A DNA stretch of 21,856 nucleotides, taken from IMG/VR virus record IMGVR_UViG_3300012209_000029, positions 1-21,856 of that record, one strand, 5' to 3'. A program made the position numbers and the translations under genes. This DNA comes from a virus. Below are positions 6,791 to 10,198 of this stretch, in pieces. Position 1 is the stretch's first letter, and each line of letters opens with the position of its first letter. The notes beneath the pieces were generated by a model that had not been told where the DNA came from, ran no database searches, and worked only from the letters and a program-made list of their open reading frames with translations.

Positions 6791-6864
6791 CGCTGTCTAG
6801 CACAATGGAAGTGCTCTCGTTTGAAGCACGAGCAATGTCAGTTCGATTCTGACGGCAGCGGCCA
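6791..6864 (+). tRNA. tRNA-Phe(GAA)
   Basis: Acceptor CGCTGTC/GGCAGCG, D stem GCAC/GTGC, anticodon stem CTCGT/ACGAG with loop TTGAAGC giving GAA, T arm GTCAG-TTCGATT-CTGAC and encoded CCA. Discriminator G and G37 are unusual for tRNA-Phe, where A is typical at both. Confidence 0.88.
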
Positions 6865-6976
6865 AAACAATAAGCAAGCACATGGGCGGCATTTAATCGC
6901 CACATTCACTCGGGGCGTCTCGGTTTGATTGAGCGGGGCCGTACGCTTTGTACGAGAAAATTAAAGGATAAAGATT
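6865..6976 (+). other. spacer/leader before the structural gene in the tRNA island
   Basis: This 112-bp stretch separates tRNA-Phe from the next coding gene. It includes a GGCG/CGCC pairing around 6886-6902, a GTAC-GCTTT-GTAC element near 6940 and the ribosome-binding site AAAGGATAAAG just before ATG 6977. No tRNA or ORF is seen. Confidence 0.4.
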
Positions 6977-7414
6977 ATGGCAGCAAACACACAGGTATCA
7001 CAAGATCAGTATCTTGATCAGGGAACTGATATTTTTCAATTGATAGGACAGGGCGGTAACGTTCTGTGGAGTATCAACAACAAGGGGGGCGTGCAGGTAG
7101 TCCCACAGCCTATCACGGCATCAGGCGCGATTAATCCCCGTCTTCCTGGTTTCTATGTAATCACGAAAGCTGGTGTTGCAGCCATGACTTTGGCTGCTCC
7201 TACAGCAACAACCGATGATGGTTTGGAAATCGAAGTTTCATCTACCACAGCCTTTGCGCATTCGTTTACCGCAACAGGTTTGCTGTTGACAGCATCGGCG
7301 GCTGTTAACTCAATCACTATGCCAGCGTTTGCTGGTGCTACTGTTTATTTCACTTCTTACCAGGGTAAGTGGGTAGTTGCAACTGGTGGTTTGGGAACAT
7401 ACGTAGCAGCGTAA
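6977..7414 (+). CDS. virion-type protein encoded within the tRNA island
   Basis: 145 residues from ATG 6977 with AAAGGATAAAG upstream. The N-terminal third is polar (QVSQDQYLDQGTDIFQLIGQ, then a VLWSINNKGGVQVVPQ-like strand pair). The remainder is Ala/Thr/Val/Gly-rich beta sequence (TATGLLLTASAAV). The GNVLWSINNKG segment resembles N-terminal connector strands of phage fibre or capsid-surface proteins. It resembles the structural genes outside the island in composition, although tRNA genes flank it on both sides. Unidentified family. Confidence 0.75.
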   Translation: MAANTQVSQDQYLDQGTDIFQLIGQGGNVLWSINNKGGVQVVPQPITASGAINPRLPGFYVITKAGVAAMTLAAPTATTDDGLEIEVSSTTAFAHSFTATGLLLTASAAVNSITMPAFAGATVYFTSYQGKWVVATGGLGTYVAA

Positions 7415-7598
7415 TTGGATTTACATCACTCTTCGCTGGCGAGACGCCAGCGCTCTGCAGGGCAAATCTGGCGAAGAGTTTATGACTGTTGCCACTATCG
7501 GGTCCGCAAGACTTTGGTAGTGTCTATCATAGGTTGGTCACCCGTTCACGCGAAGGCGTCCGGTTGCAAACGTTTGCGTGGATGAATACATTTTCTGA
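7415..7598 (+). other. structured 184-bp non-coding segment
   Basis: ACTCTTCGC (7428-7436) can pair with GCGAAGAGT (7471-7479). A competing hairpin CGCTGGCG-AGA-CGCCAGCG occupies 7434-7452 and shares three bases with the outer helix. A second hairpin, CACTATC/GGTAGTG with an inner GTC/GAC, spans 7493-7522. A GCAAACGTTTGC palindrome lies at about 7565-7576. No T-loop or CCA is present, so these are not tRNAs. The segment may be the 3' end of the 6977 mRNA, a processing element or a small RNA. Confidence 0.5.
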
Positions 7599-7673
7599 TG
7601 CGGGTTAGACTTCGAGGAAGTCTTCAGCCTCATAACCTGAACTAGCCAGATGCAACTTCTGGACCCGCAACCA
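7599..7673 (+). tRNA. tRNA with CAT anticodon (Met or Ile2), copy 1
   Basis: Acceptor TGCGGGT/ACCCGCA is perfect, with A73 and CCA. Anticodon stem TCAGC/CCTGA has a C-C mismatch at 31-39 and loop CTCATAA giving CAT. T stem CCAGA/TCTGG has an atypical loop TGCAACT with G at 55. T1-A72 pairing rules against the usual bacterial initiator, which has C1xA72. It could be elongator Met or, if modified to lysidine at C34, Ile reading AUA. Confidence 0.85.
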
Positions 7674-7674
7674 T

Positions 7675-7748
7675 CGCTGGGTCGCCAAGTGGGAAGGCGC
7701 AAGACTCATAACCTTGTATCGTGTGTTCGATTCACACTCCAGCGACCA
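7675..7748 (+). tRNA. tRNA with CAT anticodon (Met or Ile2), copy 2
   Basis: Acceptor CGCTGGG/TCCAGCG, D stem GCC/GGC, anticodon stem CAAGA/CCTTG with an A-C mismatch at 31-39, loop CTCATAA giving CAT, T arm GTGTG-TTCGATT-CACAC, A73 and CCA. C1-G72 is a normal pair, so initiator features are absent. It starts one base after the other CAT tRNA but differs throughout, so it is not a recent tandem copy. Confidence 0.87.
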
Positions 7749-7816
7749 CTCCCTAATGGGATGGTGAAAGCCGACCGTGACCAAACTAGGCTTGACGGAT
7801 ACGAGAGTGTAGCAAT

Positions 7817-7890
7817 GCGGGTATGGTATATGGGCTGTGCCCAGGTCCTCCAAACCTGTGAAGAGTGTTCGAGTCACTCTATCCGCTCCA
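7817..7890 (+). tRNA. tRNA-Gly(TCC) with C33
   Basis: Acceptor GCGGGTA/TATCCGC, anticodon stem CAGGT/ACCTG with loop CCTCCAA giving TCC, T arm GAGTG-TTCGAGT-CACTC, T73 (usual for bacterial tRNA-Gly) and CCA. The 5' third (GCGGGTATGGTATA) is close to enterobacterial tRNA-Gly(TCC), whose loop is CTTCCAA. Position 33 is C here. A 68-bp spacer without tRNA features precedes it. Confidence 0.9.
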
Positions 7891-7892
7891 AC

Positions 7893-7966
7893 GCGATTGT
7901 AGTTTAATGGCAGAACATGACGTTGCCAACGTTATAGTGGCGGTTCGATTCCGCTCAATCGCTCCA
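7893..7966 (+). tRNA. tRNA-Gly(GCC)
   Basis: Acceptor GCGATTG/CAATCGC, anticodon stem TGACG/CGTTA with loop TTGCCAA giving GCC, T arm GGCGG-TTCGATT-CCGCT type, T73 and CCA. Position 33 is the normal T, unlike the neighbouring Gly(TCC). Confidence 0.92.
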
Positions 7967-8030
7967 GATTTGAGAGACACAGTGCGTCAACGCTGAGGTC
8001 GCGGGTCCGAATCCCGCATCGCTGAATCCA
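7967..8030 (+). pseudogene. tRNA remnant with intact T arm
   Basis: A perfect T arm (GCGGG-TCCGAAT-CCCGC, about 8001-8017) is followed by ATCGCTGAATCCA, ending in CCA at 8028-8030. Only about 64 bases lie between the previous tRNA and this CCA. No 7-bp acceptor partner or canonical 7-base anticodon loop can be found upstream; CAGTG/CGCTG encloses a 6-base loop. This looks like a tRNA that lost part of its 5' half. A functional but highly reduced tRNA is less likely. Confidence 0.55.
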
Positions 8031-8120
8031 AAACCACTTTGACGAGTGTAGGGACCGGCGATTTCAGGAAGACCTAGTCTCAACGAGCCCGAAAGGGCGT
8101 GAAACCTACGTCAATGGTTT
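8031..8120 (+). ncRNA. predicted structured RNA (multibranch) inside the tRNA island
   Basis: AAACCA-CT-TTGACG at 8031-8044 pairs with CGTCAATGGTTT at 8109-8120, leaving only a CT bulge. TAGG/CCTA continues the helix inward. Inside are TTTCA/TGAAA, a small AGAC-CTA-GTCT hairpin and GCCC-GAAA-GGGC closed by a GNRA tetraloop. No T arm, anticodon arm or CCA is present, so it is not a tRNA. No known RNA family is recognised. Pairings were found by eye without energy calculation. Confidence 0.5.
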
Positions 8121-8143
8121 GACCGAGGGAGAGACCTCTTTAT

Positions 8144-8219
8144 TGGCATGTGGTCCAATCGGTAGGGCGCCTGACTGTTAATCAGGACGGTGTGGGTTCG
8201 AATCCCACTGTGCCAGCCA
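8144..8219 (+). tRNA. tRNA-Asn(GTT)
   Basis: Acceptor TGGCATG/TGTGCCA, anticodon stem CCTGA/TCAGG with loop CTGTTAA giving GTT, T arm GTGGG-TTCGAAT-CCCAC, G73 (typical for Asn) and CCA. Confidence 0.93.
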
Positions 8220-8221
8220 AT

Positions 8222-8296
8222 GTCTCTGTAGCTCAACGGATAGAGCACCTGTCTACGAAACAGGTAATGGGAGTTCAATTCTCCCCAGGGACTCCA
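8222..8296 (+). tRNA. tRNA-Arg(ACG)
   Basis: Acceptor GTCTCTG/CAGGGAC, D stem GCTC/GAGC, anticodon stem CCTGT/ACAGG with loop CTACGAA giving ACG, T loop TTCAATT, T73 and CCA. In bacteria A34 of this tRNA is deaminated to inosine by TadA, so use by the phage implies the host enzyme acts on it. Confidence 0.92.
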
Positions 8297-8299
8297 AAT

Positions 8300-8378
8300 G
8301 GTCTGTTGGAGGAGCTTGGCTATCCTCGCGTCCCTGTCACGGATGAGATCACGGGTTCAAATCCCGTACAGACCGCCA
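8300..8378 (+). tRNA. tRNA-Asp(GTC)
   Basis: Acceptor GGTCTGT/ACAGACC, anticodon stem CGTCC/GGATG with loop CTGTCAC giving GTC, T arm ACGGG-TTCAAAT-CCCGT, G73 (Asp determinant) and CCA. It is separated from tRNA-Arg by three bases. Confidence 0.92.
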
Positions 8379-8380
8379 AC

Positions 8381-8456
8381 GGCCCTATAGCTCAATGAAC
8401 AGAGTACTCCGTTTCTACCGGAAGGGTTCGGGGTTTAAGTCCCCGTAGGGCCTCCA
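8381..8456 (+). tRNA. tRNA-Arg(TCT)
   Basis: Acceptor GGCCCTA/TAGGGCC, D stem GCTC/GAGT, anticodon stem CTCCG/CGGAA with a 27-43 mismatch and loop TTTCTAC giving TCT. T arm CGGGG-TTTAAGT-CCCCG has T at 56 instead of C. T73 and CCA are encoded. It reads AGA/AGG codons. Confidence 0.9.
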
Positions 8457-8459
8457 TTT

Positions 8460-8534
8460 GGGCTTATCGTCTAACGCATAAGGCATCCGTCTTCGAAACG
8501 GAATATCGGGGTTGGATTCCCCGTAGGCCCTCCA
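8460..8534 (+). tRNA. tRNA-Arg(TCG)
   Basis: Acceptor GGGCTTA/TAGGCCC, anticodon stem TCCGT/ACGGA with loop CTTCGAA giving TCG, T stem CGGGG/CCCCG with loop TTGGATT. G at 56 replaces the conserved C, which may weaken the D-loop/T-loop contact. T73 and CCA are present. Confidence 0.9.
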
Positions 8535-8536
8535 GA

Positions 8537-8625
8537 ATTGGAACGAGATGGTTCTCCCAACCCTCTTATAAAGGGTCGCACTAGATCAGTGCTTGGCAAG
8601 AGTTCGATTCTCTTTTCCAATACCA
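8537..8625 (+). tRNA. tRNA with TAT anticodon (Ile) and a class II variable arm
   Basis: Acceptor ATTGGAA/TTCCAAT is perfect, with A73 and CCA. Anticodon stem ACCCT/AGGGT has loop CTTATAA giving TAT. The variable arm of about 20 bases contains a GCACT/AGTGC hairpin. T arm AAGAG-TTCGATT-CTCTT is normal. The D arm is short (GAGA-TGGT-TCTC). Isoleucine tRNAs are class I in bacteria, so the long arm points to a Leu- or Ser-type body with an Ile anticodon. A73 matches leucine identity, and no other Leu tRNA is seen in this window. Confidence 0.85.
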
Positions 8626-8629
8626 GTTT

Positions 8630-8705
8630 CGATCTATAGCTCAATGGCTAGAGTACCTGGCTCTTAACCAGCGGGATGAAGGTCCGAATCCTTCTAGATC
8701 GACCA
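8630..8705 (+). tRNA. tRNA-Lys(CTT)
   Basis: Acceptor CGATCTA/TAGATCG, D stem GCTC/GAGT, anticodon stem CCTGG/CCAGC with a C-C mismatch at 27-43, loop CTCTTAA giving CTT. T loop TCCGAAT has C at 55. A73 and CCA are encoded. Confidence 0.92.
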
Positions 8706-8708
8706 AAT

Positions 8709-8783
8709 GGCCTCATCGTCTAGCGGCAAGGATGCGTCGTTCTCAACGATGCGACGTGGGTTCGACTCCCACTGAGGCTACCA
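8709..8783 (+). tRNA. tRNA-Glu(CTC)
   Basis: Acceptor GGCCTCA/TGAGGCT with a terminal G1-U72 pair, TCGTCTAG-type D region as in bacterial tRNA-Glu, anticodon stem CGTCG/CGATG with loop TTCTCAA giving CTC, T arm GTGGG-TTCGACT-CCCAC, A73 and CCA. Confidence 0.92.
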
Positions 8784-8785
8784 AT

Positions 8786-8860
8786 GGCCTGATCTTCTAA
8801 CGATCAGGATACTTCCCTTTCAAGGAAGAGATGAGGGTTTGATTCCCTCTCGGGCCACCA
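8786..8860 (+). tRNA. tRNA-Glu(TTC)
   Basis: Acceptor GGCCTGA/TCGGGCC, anticodon stem CTTCC/GGAAG with loop CTTTCAA giving TTC, T arm GAGGG-TTTGATT-CCCTC with T at 56, A73 and CCA. It starts two bases after tRNA-Glu(CTC). Confidence 0.92.
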
Positions 8861-8862
8861 AG

Positions 8863-8937
8863 AGCCTGTTGGCAGAATGGCACATGCACTGGTCCTACAC
8901 ACCAGCCATAGGGGTTCGATTCCTCTACGGGCTACCA
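8863..8937 (+). tRNA. tRNA-Val(TAC) with C33
   Basis: Acceptor AGCCTGT/ACGGGCT, D stem GCA/TGC, anticodon stem CTGGT/ACCAG with loop CCTACAC giving TAC, T arm TAGGGG-TTCGATT type, A73 and CCA. Position 33 is C, and the loop differs from the Ala(TGC) loop only in the anticodon itself. Confidence 0.9.
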
Positions 8938-8940
8938 AAT

Positions 8941-9016
8941 GCCAGGAATGTCGAAGCGTCGAGACGGCAATCTGCAAAATTGCTCTTAGCGAGTTCGAGT
9001 CTCGCTCCTGGCTCCA
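8941..9016 (+). tRNA. tRNA-Cys(GCA)
   Basis: Acceptor GCCAGGA/TCCTGGC, D stem GTC/GAC, anticodon stem GCAAT/ATTGC with loop CTGCAAA giving GCA, T arm GCGAG-TTCGAGT-CTCGC, T73 (cysteine determinant) and CCA. Confidence 0.93.
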
Positions 9017-9039
9017 AGTATTAATGTTTATATTTATAT

Positions 9040-9115
9040 AGGTCGGTAAGATAGTGGCTATTCGGCGCGTCTCCAAAACGCTGCAACGTGAGTTCGAGTC
9101 TCACCCGCCCTGCCA
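9040..9115 (+). tRNA. tRNA-Trp(CCA)
   Basis: Acceptor AGGTCGG/CCGCCCT with one T-C mismatch at 4-69. Anticodon stem region CGCGT/ACGCT has loop CTCCAAA giving CCA, flanked by GTCTCCAAAAC as in bacterial tRNA-Trp. T arm GTGAG-TTCGAGT-CTCAC, G73 (Trp determinant) and encoded CCA. The D stem is A/T-rich and weak. Confidence 0.88.
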
Positions 9116-9229
9116 GAATACACAGCACGAGAGAGTCTCGCAGTTTATAGGCTCTCCCGGAGATTGAGAAACGAAGATGAAGTCATCAACCAAATGCTCT
9201 AGTCGTAGCAAATGCTACGAGAAAAGTTT
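9116..9229 (+). other. 114-bp spacer with two hairpins
   Basis: CGAGA-GAG-TCTCG at 9128-9140 and a perfect 7-bp hairpin TCGTAGC-AAAT-GCTACGA at 9203-9220 lie between tRNA-Trp and tRNA-Ser. There is no T-loop or CCA. The second hairpin is followed by GAAAAGTTT, too poor in T for a confident terminator. These may be processing signals. Confidence 0.4.
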
Positions 9230-9319
9230 GGAGGGGTGACGGAATCCGGTAACGTAGTGGCCCGCTAAGCCAACGTCGAGTTCACGCTCGTCAGGGTTCA
9301 AATCCCTGCCCCTCCGCCA
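9230..9319 (+). tRNA. tRNA-Ser(GCT) with C33
   Basis: Acceptor GGAGGGG/CCCCTCC, long variable arm with CGAG/CTCG pairing, G73 (Ser) and CCA. Anticodon arm TGGC/GCCA plus a mismatch holds loop CCGCTAA giving GCT. The corresponding enterobacterial loop is CTGCTAA, so position 33 is U-to-C. T arm AGGG-TTCAAAT-CCCT is normal. Confidence 0.9.
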
Positions 9320-9322
9320 ACT

Positions 9323-9414
9323 GGAGAGCAGCGCTGAATGGTCGGCCACGGTCCCGAAAACCGAGACACGTCACTTTGTGGCGTGACAGAGTTCGATTCT
9401 CTGGCTCTCCTCCA
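9323..9414 (+). tRNA. tRNA-Ser(CGA) with C33
   Basis: Acceptor GGAGAGC/GCTCTCC, long variable arm with GTCAC/GTGGC-type pairing, anticodon stem CGGT/ACCG plus an A-A mismatch, loop CCCGAAA giving CGA. T arm CAGAG-TTCGATT-CTCTG is normal; T73 and CCA are encoded. Position 33 is C where bacterial tRNA-Ser(CGA) has T. Confidence 0.9.
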
Positions 9415-9416
9415 AT

Positions 9417-9492
9417 GGGTCTGTAACTCAATGGATAGAGCACCCGCCTTTTAAGCGGAGGAATGTCAGTTCGACTCTGACCAGACCCACCA
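9417..9492 (+). tRNA. tRNA-Lys(TTT)
   Basis: Acceptor GGGTCTG/CAGACCC, D arm ACTC/GAGC, anticodon stem CCCGC/GCGGA with a 27-43 mismatch, loop CTTTTAA giving TTT, T arm GTCAG-TTCGACT-CTGAC, A73 and CCA. Confidence 0.93.
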
Positions 9493-9582
9493 TCTTGAAT
9501 TTCGCCGTGACCATGGATCGGCGATAGCGCCCGCAGTGAGGAAGTCGCACTGTCGCCCGAGGCGTAAAAAATATCGGCCTAT
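9493..9582 (+). other. 90-bp spacer with hairpins, no tRNA found
   Basis: CGCCG (9503-9507) pairs with CGGCG (9519-9523), and GCGATAG (9521-9527) with CTGTCGC (9550-9556); the two stems share three bases. An A-run follows at 9566-9571. There is no T-loop or CCA. Possibly a decayed tRNA or processing element. Confidence 0.35.
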
Positions 9583-9657
9583 TGGCTTGTCGTCTAATCG
9601 GTAGGACAGCAGTCTTTGAAACTGTGAATACACGTTCGAGTCGTGTCGAGCCAGCCA
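9583..9657 (+). tRNA. tRNA-Gln(TTG)
   Basis: Acceptor TGGCTTG/CGAGCCA, D stem GTC/GAC, anticodon stem GCAGT/ACTGT with loop CTTTGAA giving TTG, T arm ACACG-TTCGAGT-CGTGT, G73 (Gln determinant) and CCA. Confidence 0.93.
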
Positions 9658-9666
9658 TTACAATAT

Positions 9667-9741
9667 TGGCCGATAGTGCAATCGGTAGCACGGCGCTCTC
9701 TGAAAGCGCAAGTCTTGGTTCGAATCCAAGTCAGCCAGCCA
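9667..9741 (+). tRNA. tRNA-Gln(CTG)
   Basis: Acceptor TGGCCGA/TCAGCCA with one C-A mismatch, D stem GTGC/GCAC, anticodon stem GCGCT/AGCGC with loop CTCTGAA giving CTG, T arm CTTGG-TTCGAAT-CCAAG, G73 and CCA. It is the last tRNA of the island. Confidence 0.92.
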
Positions 9742-9746
9742 TATAA

Positions 9747-9774
9747 CACGGCCAAGTGAATTATCACGGCCAAG
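9747..9774 (+). repeat. pair of CACGGCCAAG direct repeats
   Basis: CACGGCCAAG occurs at 9747-9756 and 9765-9774, 18 bp apart start to start, between the last tRNA and the zinc-ribbon gene. It could be a protein-binding site or a chance duplication. No promoter hexamers are evident nearby. Confidence 0.4.
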
Positions 9775-9818
9775 ATACGACCCCGCGCGGTCAATCCCAC
9801 GGAGCCCCTGGAGGCTTT

Positions 9819-9917
9819 ATGTGGGAGAAAAAGTGTCCGCAGTGTGGAACGATTTTGAAGAAGCCGCGTCAAGGCGACGGCATAGTCAAGTGTGGGTGTG
9901 GGTGGATTTGGAAATGA
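9819..9917 (+). CDS. 32-aa zinc-ribbon micro-protein
   Basis: ATG 9819 opens a 32-codon frame containing CPQCG near the start (C6 and C9) and CGCGW near the end (C27 and C29), a plausible four-cysteine zinc ribbon. A GGAGG at 9808-9812 provides a Shine-Dalgarno. Its TGA overlaps the ATG of the next gene (ATGA at 9914-9917), supporting translational coupling. Small zinc-ribbon peptides are frequent in phages, with roles from RNA polymerase binding to unknown; no role can be assigned here. Confidence 0.65.
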   Translation: MWEKKCPQCGTILKKPRQGDGIVKCGCGWIWK

Positions 9918-10135
9918 AATACGTTCGCACATTTTTCGTTATTGCCGGATTCCTAATTCTTTGTCTTGGCGTAGAGCATGGTGTGTTTTCGATGAAGGCT
10001 CAAGAACCAATGAAGTTGCATTCTGTTGAAGTGGGTATGAATTCGGTTCTTCCACCAGGGCAGGTTGTAGGATTCGCATGTGGCGCCGGGTTGGCCGATC
10101 CTCAGGTTCGGTGCTTTGCTCTCGTGAAAGAATAA
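9914..10135 (+). CDS. 73-aa signal-anchored small protein
   Basis: The protein starts MKYVRTFFVIAGFLILCLGV, a positively charged N-terminus followed by a hydrophobic helix at about 6-20, which is a signal anchor or signal peptide. The C-terminal part holds two cysteines (FACGAGLADPQVRCFALV) that could form a disulfide outside the cytoplasm. LILC resembles but does not match a lipobox. I prefer ATG 9914, coupled to the zinc-ribbon gene by ATGA, over an upstream in-frame GTG at 9821 that would bury the hydrophobic segment. Function unknown. Confidence 0.7.
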   Translation: MKYVRTFFVIAGFLILCLGVEHGVFSMKAQEPMKLHSVEVGMNSVLPPGQVVGFACGAGLADPQVRCFALVKE

Positions 10136-10152
10136 GTTTTGTAGTTAAATCA

Positions 10153-10181
10153 TCCGACTCTAATTTAGGTCGCTAGTCGGA
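10153..10181 (+). promoter_or_regulatory. hairpin in the leader of the 282-aa gene
   Basis: TCCGACT (10153-10159) and AGTCGGA (10175-10181) form a perfect 7-bp stem with a 15-base loop, 17 bases upstream of ATG 10199. There is no T-run after it, so an RNA-stability or translational role is more likely than termination. Confidence 0.4.
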
Positions 10182-10198
10182 CGGCCTCAAGGTGAAAC

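Noticed and set aside
7675-7748. Initiator tRNA-fMet
   Set aside because: It starts with C1 like initiators, but C1 pairs normally with G72 and the three consecutive G-C pairs in the anticodon stem are missing.
8537-8625. Reading the class II tRNA as Leu(TAA)
   Set aside because: Shifting the loop by one base to give TAA or ATA anticodons introduces C-C mismatches in the stem; the 5-bp ACCCT/AGGGT stem fixes the anticodon as TAT.
9203-9220. Intrinsic terminator after tRNA-Trp
   Set aside because: The stem is perfect, but the downstream GAAAAGTTT lacks a T-run and more tRNAs follow directly, so termination here is unlikely.
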